64,000 nt of DNA, taken from positions 62,001 through 126,000 of the forward strand of contig NZ_JADKPT010000013.1 of assembly GCF_015351595.1 (NCBI RefSeq), read 5' to 3'. Positions 1 through 9,422 of the stretch are shown here, in pieces. The DNA is from Flavobacterium sp. LC2016-12. Lineage in GTDB: Bacteria > Bacteroidota > Bacteroidia > Flavobacteriales > Flavobacteriaceae. Each line of letters starts with the position of its first letter. Position 1 is the first letter of the stretch. The notes beneath the pieces were generated by a model. That model saw nothing but the letters and a program-made list of their open reading frames with translations, was not told the DNA's origin and ran no database searches. The translations under genes and the position numbers were made by a program.

Positions 1-363
1 TTTTGCTAACGATGTGTATTTAAGTTTTCCTTTTTCGTTTGGCTGGAAATAACCAAATTCATTGTAGCCGCCTACATAAATTTTTCCTGAGTCATCAATT
101 TTTAAACAGCGTACAGAGGTTAAATTAGGCAACGGATATTTTCTCCAGGATGAACCGTCAAATTGCAAAAGACCATTATTATTGGCAAAATAGAGGTTTC
201 CATTTTTATCCTGTCCAATGTTCCAATTTTGGGTTCCTCCTTTGTATTCGTTTCGCTTGTAATTTCTTACATCAGGCAAACCTATGCTTTTGACTTGTCC
301 AAAAAATGCTGTTGTGAATAATGTAAAAAAAATAATAATAAAATACGATTTTATCAATTTCAT
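1..363 (-). CDS. Beta-propeller sensor/regulator, N-terminal part (partial)
   Basis: The minus strand is open from ATG at 363 to the window edge, giving 121 residues of a longer protein. It begins with a signal peptide (MKLIKSYFIIIFFTLFTTAFFG) and continues with propeller-blade patterns: 'IGQDKNGNLYFANNNG', then 'LLQFDGSSW', then 'IDDSGKIYVGGYNEFGYF'. In Flavobacteria this beginning is typical of large sensor proteins with a ligand-binding two-component-regulator propeller, a Y_Y_Y domain and a C-terminal LuxR or AraC HTH; that C-terminal part is outside the window. It is divergent from the SusC gene, so it is the best candidate regulator of the glucan locus. The family assignment is fairly secure; the output domain is not visible. 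Confidence 0.7.
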   Translation of the reverse strand, partial: MKLIKSYFIIIFFTLFTTAFFGQVKSIGLPDVRNYKRNEYKGGTQNWNIGQDKNGNLYFANNNGLLQFDGSSWRKYPLPNLTSVRCLKIDDSGKIYVGGYNEFGYFQPNEKGKLKYTSLAK

Positions 364-708
364 GAATTTTTTAATTTATTTCAATTTTTTGTATATAACT
401 ATTTGTATTTCAGTTATTTGATGTGTTTTTGTAATTACTACAACGAGGTAGTAGTGTGTTTTATTGATAAAAATAAGCATTCTTATACAACTGTAGTGTT
501 TATTTTTATAATTAACATTTTCATAACATCTTAAATTTTAATTTTAAAATATTGTAAATTAGATGATTATGAAAAAAATGATGTGTTTTTGTAACGTTGT
601 AAATTTTACTTTGATGTGTTTTTGTAGGGAATTTAAATTGCTGATAGTAAAAAATTAAGATTATTATTGCATCAAATTACTAATTAATTAACCAAAATTT
701 TTAGAAAA
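364..708. promoter_or_regulatory. Divergent control region between propeller regulator and susC
   Basis: This is 345 bases without a gene, very AT-rich. It holds three identical direct copies of GATGTGTTTTTGTA at 420-433, 580-593 and 613-626 (starts 160 and 33 bp apart), and a small inverted repeat TACTAC-6-GTAGTA at 436-453 directly after the first copy. Looser relatives (GTGTGTTTTAT near 455, GTAGTGTTTAT near 493) lie between. I find no exact TAnnTTTG box for either gene. The repeats are the likely operator sites for a PUL regulator (inference). Confidence 0.55.
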
Positions 709-3700
709 ATGAAATTAACAAAATTACTTATTTTTTGTATTTCGTCTTTGTTATTCTCGGTTATAGCTGTGGCTCAGGATGTCACAGTAAATGGGATGAT
801 AAACGATGAGAGTGGAATGCCAGTTCCGGGTGCAACTATTGTATTAAAGGGTACAACAAAATCGGCGGCATCAGATTTTGACGGAAAATTCCAAATTAAA
901 GTGCCGTCAAATGGTGTTTTGACAGTTACTTTTATTGGTTACACTACAGTTACAGAGGCTGTAAACGGAAGAACAAATATTACAATTCAATTAAAACCAG
1001 AATCACAATCCTTAAATGAGGTTGTGGTCGTAGGATACGGTACTCAAAAGAAAGCAGTTGTTACAGGAGCAATCTCTAGTGTAAAAGCTGCAGATCTGGA
1101 AAAAGTTCCAAACGGTCGTGTTGAGCAGGCTTTGCAAGGTAGAGCAGCAGGTGTTTCTGTGGCTTCAACATCAGGTCAGCCAGGCTCTGCTGCGAAAGTA
1201 CGTATTAGAGGTATAACTACTTTTAGAGAAGGGGGTAATGATCCTCTTTGGGTAGTTGATGGAATTGTAATTGATGCAGGAGCTACTGGTTTTATTAATC
1301 AATCTGATATTGAATCTATTGAGGTTCTTAAAGATGCGGCTTCTGCTGCAATTTATGGTACTCGTGCAGCAACAGGGGTTATCTTGGTAACCACTAAAAA
1401 AGGTAAATCTGGAAAAATCAGTGTAAACTATAATGGTTTTGCTGGAATTTCGACGCCAGCTAAAAAATTAGATTTATTAAATGCAGAGCAATATTCTACA
1501 TTAATAAATGAAAAATTAGCAGCTGACGGAAATGCTATCAGATATGCAAATCCTGCTGCTTTAGGAAAAGGAACTGATTGGCAAGATGCTATTTTTAATA
1601 ATCAGGCATTCAGATACAATCACGAATTAAGTATAAGTGGTGGTGGTGAAAAATCTACATTTTATGCTTCATTTGGTATTCAGGACCAGGAAGGTATTGT
1701 TACAACAGATATTTCTAGTTACAACAAAAAGAACTTTCGTTTAAATTCAACTCATAAAATTTCTGACTATTTTACTTTTGGTCAAACTTTTGGGTTCACA
1801 AGACAAAAATCACAGAGTCTTGGAAATACTAACAGTGAATTTGGAGGACCATTAAGTTCTGCAATTAACTTAGATCCAACAACTCCATTGGTAGTTACAG
1901 ATCCAGTGCTTGCAGGTCAGGCACCTTATAATAATCCATTGGTTATTCGTGATGCAAACGGTAATCCTTACGGTATCTCACCATGGGTAGGTCAGGAGAT
2001 GACAAATCCATTGGCATACACTCAAACAAGATTAGGCGGTTACAACTGGTCAGATGATTTTGTTGGTAATGCGTATCTTGAAGCAAACATTACAAGCCAT
2101 TTAAAGTTTAGAACAACTATTGGGGGTAAAATTGCTTACTGGGGAAGTCAAGGTTTTACACCTTCATTCTTTTTAAGTAATAACGTTAATGCTGCCAGAA
2201 ATAATTATACTCAAAACAATGAGAAATCATTTGCATGGACGTTACAAAACACTCTTAATTATTCAAATAAATTTGGAAATCACAATGTGAATGTTTTACT
2301 TGGTCAGGAAGCATTGGCTGAAAACATTGGAGGTGTAATTGGAACTACAATGTATGGTCTGCCAATTTCTGACTATCGTGATGCTTCTTTTAGTTTTGAT
2401 GTACCTCAAACAGACAGACTAAGTTGGTCTAGTGATAAACCCGTGCACAAATTAGCCTCTTTATTTGTACGTGCCAACTATGATTACATGGAAAAATATC
2501 TTTTTACAGGTATAGTTCGTCGTGATGGTTCTAATCGTTTTGGTGACAATAAAAAATGGGGTGTTTTTCCTTCATTCTCTTTAGGATGGGTTCTTTCTAA
2601 AGAAGGCTTTTGGAAAGAAAACGAAGTAGTTAATACCTTGAAATTGCGCGGAGGTTATGGTGTTGTAGGTAATGATAATATCGATCCTGACAAATATCTT
2701 CCTGTTGTAGTTGGAGGTTACAATTATACTATTGGAAATTCAGGGAATATCACTACAGGTTATGGAAACTCAACTTTACCAAATCCAGATTTAGGATGGG
2801 AAGAAACTTCTCAGGCAACAGTTGGTCTTGATGCAAGATTGTTTAACGATTTTACGCTGACTTTAGATTACTTTAAAAAGAAAACCAGCGGAATTTTAAG
2901 AGATGTTGTAATCCCTGGATATGTGGGTGTTGTTGATGCTCCTTCGGCTAATATTGCCAACATGGATAATACTGGTTTTGAAATTGAATTGGGTTATAAA
3001 AAGAGATTAGGAGATTTCAATTTAGGTGTTAATGGAAATTTTGCAACACTTAAAAATGAGGTAACTTATATCAATACAAATACTGATTTTATTCAGGGTG
3101 ATGCAAGTTTTCAATCAATGGGTCCTGTTACAAGAACTAAAGTTGGGCATTCATTCAATGAATTCTATGGTATGAAAACTAATGGAATTTTTCAAAATGA
3201 AGCAGAAGTTGCGGCTTATACAAATGCAGCTGGCGGTTTAATTCAGCCAAATGCAAAACCAGGAGATTTCCGTTGGGTTGATACAGATGGGAATGGAAGT
3301 ATTACAGACGATGATAAACAATTTTTAGGAACTAATGTTCCTAAATATACATTCGGACTTACTGTAAATCTTGATTACAAAAACTTCGATTTCATGGCAT
3401 TTGCTCAAGGTGCAGGAGGTAGCAAAATTTTCCAGGGATTAAGAAGATTAGATATTTTGAATGCCAATTATCAAACAAATGCATTAGGTCGCTGGACAGG
3501 TGAAGGAACATCAAATGATTATCCTAGATTGACAAATACAGATCCTAATGGAAACTTCAGTAAAATGTCAGATTTTTATCTTGAAAGCGGTGATTATGTG
3601 CGTTTGAAAATTGTTCAAATAGGGTACACTTTGCCAGTAAAATTATCATCTAATATTGGGGCTGACAAAATTCGTTTTTATTTAAATGGAGAAAATCTTT

Positions 3701-3819
3701 TCACATTTACTAAATACACAGGTTATGATCCTGAAATTGGTGGACAGGTATATGGTGTAGATAAAGGAGTTTATCCACAAGCGAGAACGATCATGTTTGG
3801 AGCGAACTTTCAATTTTAA
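709..3819 (+). CDS. SusC/RagA-family TonB-dependent glycan transporter
   Basis: This is a 1036-residue outer-membrane importer. A signal peptide covers residues 1-22 (ends AVAQ). It is followed by a carboxypeptidase-regulatory-like beta domain at about 25-100, the SusC hallmark segment 'LNEVVVVGYGTQKK' at about 102-116, a plug domain to about 225, and a long beta-barrel ending in an aromatic residue (ANFQF). It works with the SusD lipoprotein 14 bp downstream to take oligosaccharides into the periplasm using TonB energy. It is the first gene of the glucan locus, and the three repeats upstream probably control it. The length is normal for SusC proteins. Substrate is inferred from neighbouring GH30, GH16 and GH3 enzymes, not from this sequence. 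Confidence 0.96.
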   Translation: MKLTKLLIFCISSLLFSVIAVAQDVTVNGMINDESGMPVPGATIVLKGTTKSAASDFDGKFQIKVPSNGVLTVTFIGYTTVTEAVNGRTNITIQLKPESQSLNEVVVVGYGTQKKAVVTGAISSVKAADLEKVPNGRVEQALQGRAAGVSVASTSGQPGSAAKVRIRGITTFREGGNDPLWVVDGIVIDAGATGFINQSDIESIEVLKDAASAAIYGTRAATGVILVTTKKGKSGKISVNYNGFAGISTPAKKLDLLNAEQYSTLINEKLAADGNAIRYANPAALGKGTDWQDAIFNNQAFRYNHELSISGGGEKSTFYASFGIQDQEGIVTTDISSYNKKNFRLNSTHKISDYFTFGQTFGFTRQKSQSLGNTNSEFGGPLSSAINLDPTTPLVVTDPVLAGQAPYNNPLVIRDANGNPYGISPWVGQEMTNPLAYTQTRLGGYNWSDDFVGNAYLEANITSHLKFRTTIGGKIAYWGSQGFTPSFFLSNNVNAARNNYTQNNEKSFAWTLQNTLNYSNKFGNHNVNVLLGQEALAENIGGVIGTTMYGLPISDYRDASFSFDVPQTDRLSWSSDKPVHKLASLFVRANYDYMEKYLFTGIVRRDGSNRFGDNKKWGVFPSFSLGWVLSKEGFWKENEVVNTLKLRGGYGVVGNDNIDPDKYLPVVVGGYNYTIGNSGNITTGYGNSTLPNPDLGWEETSQATVGLDARLFNDFTLTLDYFKKKTSGILRDVVIPGYVGVVDAPSANIANMDNTGFEIELGYKKRLGDFNLGVNGNFATLKNEVTYINTNTDFIQGDASFQSMGPVTRTKVGHSFNEFYGMKTNGIFQNEAEVAAYTNAAGGLIQPNAKPGDFRWVDTDGNGSITDDDKQFLGTNVPKYTFGLTVNLDYKNFDFMAFAQGAGGSKIFQGLRRLDILNANYQTNALGRWTGEGTSNDYPRLTNTDPNGNFSKMSDFYLESGDYVRLKIVQIGYTLPVKLSSNIGADKIRFYLNGENLFTFTKYTGYDPEIGGQVYGVDKGVYPQARTIMFGANFQF

Positions 3820-3833
3820 TAAAAAATAAGATT

Positions 3834-5342
3834 ATGAAAACAATAAAATTTAAATATATATTCTGTGGAATAGCTTTGGCTATAATGGGATCTTGTTCGG
3901 AAGATTTTGTAACCACTGCCCCGAAAGGAAAATTAGATTCTGATAGCTATTACTCAAACGAATCACAAACCTATGCTGCATTGGTAGGAGTTTATGATCC
4001 TATGAGAAAAAATACAGGGGGTTTTGAAAATATGGTAGCAATGTTGAATGCTGGTTCAGATGATTTCTGGGCAGGAGGAGGTAGTTCGACTGACGGTCAG
4101 GGAATCCAAAATTTCTCTAGCCATTCACTTTCTTCTATTTTAATACCAGCAAGTTACTGGAATGATCATTATCAGGGTATTTACAGAGCGAACGTTTTAA
4201 TATCTAAATTACCAACTGCGTCAATGTCTGATGCTGTACGAGCAAGATTTGCTGCTGAAGCTAAAGCATTGCGTGCATTGTATTACTTTAACCTGGTTAG
4301 GATGTTTAAAAATATTCCTTTGATTTTAGAACCATTAGTAGCTAGTGATATCTTTACTCCTGAGCAGGCTAAGCCAGAAGATGTGTATGCTCAAATCGAA
4401 AAAGATTTAAAAGAAGCTATTCCGGTTTTACCAGGAACAGTTCCTGCTACTACAGAAGCTGGACGTATGACTAAAGGTGGTGCACAGGCATTATTAGGAA
4501 AAGTATATCTATTTAATGGTAAAAAAACCGAAGCGGCTGCAGTTCTTGCAGAAGTTAATGGTACTCCAGGCGGTACAAACCAATATGGCAATAAATTGTT
4601 AGCAAAGTTTAGCGATTTATGGGTAACGGCAAATAAATATAATACAGAATCTTTAATTGAAGTTGGTCACAGTAGCGCAGGTAACTCTGATTGGGGCTTC
4701 TGGGGATCGGGTCGAGACGAAGGAAACTCATTGAACGTAATGGTTGGACCAAGAAGCTATACGAAAACAGCAAATTCAGATGCGCCAGACCTTCCTTCAG
4801 GATGGAGTTTTAGTGTTCCTACTCAAAAGTTGTACGATGCAATGAAAAATGACCCAAGATTTGCTGCTACTATCTTAGACATAAAAGCATTAAAAGCAGC
4901 TGGAAAGGCAGATTATATTGCAGCTAATCAGGATACAGGATATTTTTTAAACAAATTTTTACCAAGAATGTCTGATGTTCGTACAGGTGGTGGAGCAGCA
5001 GAATTGAATTATAGACAGAATTCATATATCATCAGACTTGCAGATACTTACTTAATGGAAGCTGAAGCATTAGGTTCAGGTGCCAGAGCACAAGCGTTAT
5101 TAGATGCTGTTAGAGCGCGAGTTGGATTAACATCTGTTCCTGTAACATTGGCTGCTATTAAAAATGAAAGAAGAATGGAACTTGCAGGTGAAGGACACAG
5201 ATTCTTTGACTTAGTGAGATGGGGTGATGCTGCTACAGCTTTAGCCGATAGAGGTTTTGATGCCGGTACTGATGAAATTTTCCCAATACCATTTGTTGAA
5301 TTAACTGGTACTAAATTGAAGCAAAATCCTAACTACCAATAA
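3834..5342 (+). CDS. SusD/RagB-family glycan-binding lipoprotein
   Basis: This 502-residue surface lipoprotein forms the lid on the SusC transporter. A lipoprotein signal ends at Cys20 (MGSC), and the next residues SEDF resemble the acidic surface-export signal known for Flavobacterium lipoproteins. The N-terminal half has TPR-like helices ('RARFAAEAKALRALYYFNLVRMF'). The C-terminal part has the family's usual 'NERRMELAGEGHRFFDLVRWG' and ends with 'EIFPIPFVEL...QNPNY'. It lies 14 bp after susC and 16 bp before the next lipoprotein gene, so the three are very likely co-transcribed. Confidence 0.96.
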   Translation: MKTIKFKYIFCGIALAIMGSCSEDFVTTAPKGKLDSDSYYSNESQTYAALVGVYDPMRKNTGGFENMVAMLNAGSDDFWAGGGSSTDGQGIQNFSSHSLSSILIPASYWNDHYQGIYRANVLISKLPTASMSDAVRARFAAEAKALRALYYFNLVRMFKNIPLILEPLVASDIFTPEQAKPEDVYAQIEKDLKEAIPVLPGTVPATTEAGRMTKGGAQALLGKVYLFNGKKTEAAAVLAEVNGTPGGTNQYGNKLLAKFSDLWVTANKYNTESLIEVGHSSAGNSDWGFWGSGRDEGNSLNVMVGPRSYTKTANSDAPDLPSGWSFSVPTQKLYDAMKNDPRFAATILDIKALKAAGKADYIAANQDTGYFLNKFLPRMSDVRTGGGAAELNYRQNSYIIRLADTYLMEAEALGSGARAQALLDAVRARVGLTSVPVTLAAIKNERRMELAGEGHRFFDLVRWGDAATALADRGFDAGTDEIFPIPFVELTGTKLKQNPNYQ

Positions 5343-5358
5343 CCAAAAACCAAAAAAA

Positions 5359-6237
5359 ATGAACCTAAATATAAATTTGAAAAAAAATGTTTTCCTAATG
5401 TTTGCATTAGCATTAGGAATACTAACCAGCTGCGATGATGAAGTTGGAAACGGAAATGGCTTAACTGCGACTAATGTCGATGCTGCCTTTACCATAACTC
5501 CAGTTGCGGGAGCTGTAAATACTTATCTTTTAACTGCACAAACCAAAGGCGTTATTGGATCTAAATGGAATACTGGTGATGGCGCATATTCAGGTAAAAT
5601 GAATGAAACTATCAATTTACCAGATGCAGGAACTTATACTATTACTCATACAGCGATTGGTGCTGGAGGTGCGACAGGTACGGCTTCTCAACAAATTGTT
5701 GTAGCTACAACAGATCCTTTAAAAGGTAATTTAGTTCAGGGTGGTTCTTTTGAAACTGCAGCTGATCAGGCAAAATGGACTGTATTGAATCTTAGTGCAA
5801 ATGGATCTGCTTTCTGGTCATATGCTAATAAAAGCGCAACAATTCATTCTCCGGGTGGATGGGCTCAGGAAGGAATCTATCAGGCAATTGATGTGATCAA
5901 AGACAAAGAATATACTATAGATATGTTGGTTTCTAGCCCTAGTGGTTCAGATGAGACTTGGTTCGAAGTGTATGCTGGTACATCTGCTCCTGCTTCTGGA
6001 GTAGAATACAAAGACAATAAAGTTATGGGATTGAGTACTTGGGACGGTTGTGCCAAAGATGCATTCTCTGGAAAATTGTCAACTGTAGGTTGTGTGAAAA
6101 ACGATAAAACAGGTACCGTTTCGAATGTAGTAAAATTTGCTCAGAGCGGTAAAATTTATCTTCTAATCAGAAGTGGTGGAAATACGTTTACAAAAGACGG
6201 AATTACGGTTACTAAAATCGAGCTTCGAGGAAAATAA
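5359..6237 (+). CDS. PKD-domain surface glycan-binding lipoprotein
   Basis: A 292-residue lipoprotein. The signal ends at Cys25 (LGILTSC), followed by acidic DDE, which fits surface export. Residues about 40-116 form a PKD-like beta domain ('KWNTGDGAYSGKMNETINL..AGTYTITHTAIG'). Residues about 125-290 form a carbohydrate-binding-module-like beta sandwich ('GNLVQGGSFETAADQAKWTVLN', with several exposed Trp). It has no catalytic motif. Its place directly after SusC/SusD is that of a SusE/F-type glycan-binding protein, and PKD lipoproteins occupy this slot in laminarin loci of marine Flavobacteriia. It is followed by a terminator at 6267-6303. The exact ligand cannot be read from the sequence. 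Confidence 0.8.
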   Translation: MNLNINLKKNVFLMFALALGILTSCDDEVGNGNGLTATNVDAAFTITPVAGAVNTYLLTAQTKGVIGSKWNTGDGAYSGKMNETINLPDAGTYTITHTAIGAGGATGTASQQIVVATTDPLKGNLVQGGSFETAADQAKWTVLNLSANGSAFWSYANKSATIHSPGGWAQEGIYQAIDVIKDKEYTIDMLVSSPSGSDETWFEVYAGTSAPASGVEYKDNKVMGLSTWDGCAKDAFSGKLSTVGCVKNDKTGTVSNVVKFAQSGKIYLLIRSGGNTFTKDGITVTKIELRGK

Positions 6238-6266
6238 AGTTTAAGTTAAGTTTAAGTTTGGTTGTA

Positions 6267-6303
6267 AATAGCCCATAATCGTTATGAGTATGGGCTATTT
6301 TTT
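6267..6303 (+). terminator. Terminator after susC-susD-SGBP
   Basis: An 11-bp perfect stem (AATAGCCCATA / TATGGGCTATT), an 11-nt loop and a run of T residues. It separates the transport/binding unit from the enzyme genes, which therefore probably have their own promoter or depend on read-through. Confidence 0.8.
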
Positions 6304-6380
6304 AAATACTTAAGCAAAAAGAAACAGTAAAAACAGTTTCTGAAAAAACTTCAATTTCGAATTTAAATAATAAGGAAAGA

Positions 6381-7832
6381 ATGAAAAAAAATAGTTTCAA
6401 AATTCTATGTTTTTTGTTTTCGGTGGCTTCTTTTGCCCAGCCTAAAACAAAAAAAGAATTTACAACCAATGGAAAAAAAATAACGGTTTATACTACTGCT
6501 GAAAATTCAAATTTAAGAATTACTTCTACAGATAATTTAACTTTTTCAGCATCAAAACAACCTCTTGAAATCGAAACATCGGTTTTTGTAGAACCATCAA
6601 AAAGATTCCAAACTTTTATGGGAATTGGTGGAGCCATTACTGACGCAAGTGCCGAAATTTTTGCTAAACTTTCAAAAGAAAAACAAGCAGAATTTTTAAA
6701 TGCCTACTATGATAAAAATAAAGGAATTGGCTATTCTTTGCTAAGAACAACGATACAAAGTTCTGATTTTAGCAGTGGAAGCTACTCTTATATCGAAGAA
6801 GGCGATAAAGATTTAAAAACGTTTTCTATTGATCATGACAGACAATATCGCATTCCGTTAATAAAACAAGCCATTCAGACTGCTGGAGGAAAACTGTTAA
6901 CATATGTTGCGCCATGGTCGCCAAATGCTTTCATGAAAAGCAACAAAAATGTATTGAAAGGCGGAACTTTATTGCCAGAATATTATCAGACTTGGGCAAA
7001 TTTCTATGCGAAGTTTATAAAAGCATATGAGAAAGAAGGAATTCCAATTTGGGGAACTTCAACTCAAAATGAACCAATGGCGGTGCAAACATGGGAGTCT
7101 TGCATTTATACTGCAGAAGCCGAAAGAGATTTTATTAAAAATTTCCTAGGGCCAACATTGAAAAAAGAAAAACTAGGTGATGTAAAAATTATTGCATGGG
7201 ATCATAACCGTGATTTAATGAATTACAGAGCTAATGTTATTTATTCTGATCCTGAAGCTTCAAAATATGTTTGGGGAATGGGTTTTCACTGGTATGAAAA
7301 CTGGTCAGGCGGATCTTCAATGTTTGATAATGTAGCCAAAGTAAATGAGGCTTATCCTGATAAAGGTTTATTATTTACTGAAGGTTGTGTTGAAAAGTTT
7401 GATGCCAAAAAATATCAATTTTGGGGTAATGGTGAGAGATATGGTATTTCTATGATTAATGATTTTAATAATGGAACTGCTGGCTGGACAGATTGGAATA
7501 TTCTTTTAGATCAAAATGGTGGTCCTAATCATGTTGGAAATTTTTGTTTTTCGCCAATTCATGCTGACACTACAACAGGCGAGTTAATTTATACACCTTC
7601 TTATTATTATATCGGACATTTTTCAAAATTCATTCACTTAAATGCAGTTAGAGTTAGCTCTGCAGTAAGTAGAAGTGCTTTATTAAGTACCTCATTTTTG
7701 AATACCGATGGAACCATGGCAACTATTGTTATGAACCAAACTGATAAGGATATTACTTATAATTTAATTATTGCTGCTGAAAAAACAGTAGTTAAGATTC
7801 CAGCGCATGCTATACAGACGCTTGTATATTAA
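6381..7832 (+). CDS. GH30 glycoside hydrolase (GH30_1-like), copy 1
   Basis: A 483-residue secreted enzyme with a signal peptide ending near residue 20 (SVASFAQ). The GH30 fold is shown by 'TFMGIGGAITDASAEIFAKL' (about 78-97), the acid/base Glu231 in 'TQNEP', the nucleophile Glu334 in 'LFTEGC', and 'GWTDWNILLDQNGGPNHVGNF'. The C-terminal beta sandwich ends in 'KIPAHAIQTLVY'. The WTDWN/GGPN pattern resembles the glucocerebrosidase-like subgroup GH30_1, whose bacterial members are beta-glucosidases or beta-1,6-glucanases. The next gene is a close paralogue. It has a cleavable signal rather than a lipobox, so it may be periplasmic while copy 2 is membrane-anchored. Confidence 0.9.
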   Translation: MKKNSFKILCFLFSVASFAQPKTKKEFTTNGKKITVYTTAENSNLRITSTDNLTFSASKQPLEIETSVFVEPSKRFQTFMGIGGAITDASAEIFAKLSKEKQAEFLNAYYDKNKGIGYSLLRTTIQSSDFSSGSYSYIEEGDKDLKTFSIDHDRQYRIPLIKQAIQTAGGKLLTYVAPWSPNAFMKSNKNVLKGGTLLPEYYQTWANFYAKFIKAYEKEGIPIWGTSTQNEPMAVQTWESCIYTAEAERDFIKNFLGPTLKKEKLGDVKIIAWDHNRDLMNYRANVIYSDPEASKYVWGMGFHWYENWSGGSSMFDNVAKVNEAYPDKGLLFTEGCVEKFDAKKYQFWGNGERYGISMINDFNNGTAGWTDWNILLDQNGGPNHVGNFCFSPIHADTTTGELIYTPSYYYIGHFSKFIHLNAVRVSSAVSRSALLSTSFLNTDGTMATIVMNQTDKDITYNLIIAAEKTVVKIPAHAIQTLVY

Positions 7833-7925
7833 TGTTTTATAATAGAGTACGAGGGTTGATCTGAATCATCCATTTTAGCCCTCGATTACTTAATTTTTAA
7901 ATTAAATAGTTTTTGAAAAGTAACA

Positions 7926-9395
7926 ATGAAAACCATAAATAGAATTTTAATAGTCCCAATACTAGTTCTGCAATTAAGTTGTTCTTCATCAAAAAATGTG
8001 GATGATACTACAGTATCTCCATCCAAATCAAATAAAAAAATCCAGGTTTATACTACAGCCGAAAACACTAATTTGAGATTGTCATTATCTAATAATTTAA
8101 TTTCGAATTCAACTTCACAACAAATAAATTCAACAGTATCTATTGTTATTGATACTGAAAAAACAGATCAGACTTTTTTAGGAATTGGCGGCGCCATTAC
8201 TGATGCAAGTGCTGAAGTTTTTGCCAAATTATCTCCTAAAAAGCAGCAGGAATTCCTAACCGCTTATTATGATAAAAATAAAGGAATTGGTTATTCCTTA
8301 GCCAGAACTAACATTCATAGTTGCGATTTTAGCAGCGACAGTTATACTTATGTTTCTGAAGGGGACAAAGAATTAAAAACCTTCAACATTGATCACGATA
8401 GAAAATATCGAATTCCATTAATCAAAAAAGCAATTGAAACTGCCGGCGGGAAATTAACATTATTTGTAAGTCCTTGGAGTCCCCCAGCTTTTATGAAAGA
8501 CAATAATGATATTTTGCACGGCGGCGTTTTATTGCCTGAGTTTGCACAATCATGGGCAAATTATTATGCCAAATTTATTAAAGCATACGAAAAAGAAGGT
8601 GTACCAGTTTGGGGATTGACAATTCAAAATGAACCAATGGCCAAGCAAAGATGGGAATCGTGTATTTATACTCCTGAAGCTGAACGTGATTTCCTGAAAA
8701 ACTTCCTCGGACCAACTTTAGAAAAAGAAGGACTGGGTTCTAAAAATATTATTATTTGGGATCACAATCGTGGAGATATGCTGGAAAAAAGAGCGAATCT
8801 TGTTTTTTCAGATCCTGAAGTTTCAAAATACGCCTGGGGAATTGGATTCCACTGGTATGAGACCTGGAATGGAGGGCCTCCGCAATTTCAATCTGTAGGG
8901 AATGTACATAAAGCTTTTCCAAATAAAAACTTACTTTTTACAGAAGGCTGTGTTGAAAAATTTGATACTGCAAAATTTCAATTTTGGGAAAATGCAGAGC
9001 GTTATGGTCTTAATATGATTAATGATTTTAATAACGGTACGGTTGGCTGGACAGATTGGAATATTCTTTTAGATCAAAATGGAGGACCTAATCATGTTGG
9101 GAATTTTTGTTTTGCTCCAATCCATGCAGATACGACAAAAGACGAATTGATTTTTACTCCGATGTATTATTATATCGGCCATTTGTCAAAATTTATTCAG
9201 CCAAATGCTAAGAGAATAAATCAGACTATTAGTGATCAAAGTCTTTTGAGTACCTCTTTTAAAAATTCTGACGGAAAAATTGCCACTATCGTTATGAATC
9301 AATCCGATAAGGATGTTGTTTATAGTTTAATAAACAACACTTTAAAAACCACTATAACTATTCCGCCACATGCTATACAAACTATTGTGTACTAA
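7926..9395 (+). CDS. GH30 glycoside hydrolase (GH30_1-like) lipoprotein, copy 2
   Basis: A 489-residue tandem paralogue of the previous gene; long stretches are identical, for example around 'NDFNNGT' and 'DQNGGPNHVGNFCF'. The lipobox is at Cys19 (LQLSC). Acid/base Glu236 (IQNEP) and nucleophile Glu340 (LFTEGC) are both intact. The main differences from copy 1 are the lipid anchor and the spacer after it. It sits 93 bp after copy 1 and 27 bp before the third GH30. Subfamily and substrate (beta-1,6- or beta-1,3-linked glucose) are inferred. Confidence 0.9.
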   Translation: MKTINRILIVPILVLQLSCSSSKNVDDTTVSPSKSNKKIQVYTTAENTNLRLSLSNNLISNSTSQQINSTVSIVIDTEKTDQTFLGIGGAITDASAEVFAKLSPKKQQEFLTAYYDKNKGIGYSLARTNIHSCDFSSDSYTYVSEGDKELKTFNIDHDRKYRIPLIKKAIETAGGKLTLFVSPWSPPAFMKDNNDILHGGVLLPEFAQSWANYYAKFIKAYEKEGVPVWGLTIQNEPMAKQRWESCIYTPEAERDFLKNFLGPTLEKEGLGSKNIIIWDHNRGDMLEKRANLVFSDPEVSKYAWGIGFHWYETWNGGPPQFQSVGNVHKAFPNKNLLFTEGCVEKFDTAKFQFWENAERYGLNMINDFNNGTVGWTDWNILLDQNGGPNHVGNFCFAPIHADTTKDELIFTPMYYYIGHLSKFIQPNAKRINQTISDQSLLSTSFKNSDGKIATIVMNQSDKDVVYSLINNTLKTTITIPPHAIQTIVY

Positions 9396-9422
9396 CGGCA
9401 CTACTAACTAAAAACTATAAAA

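Noticed and set aside
420..626. CRISPR or iteron origin reading of the three 14-mers
   Set aside because: Only three copies, uneven spacing, no cas or rep gene nearby; placement before susC fits operator sites better.
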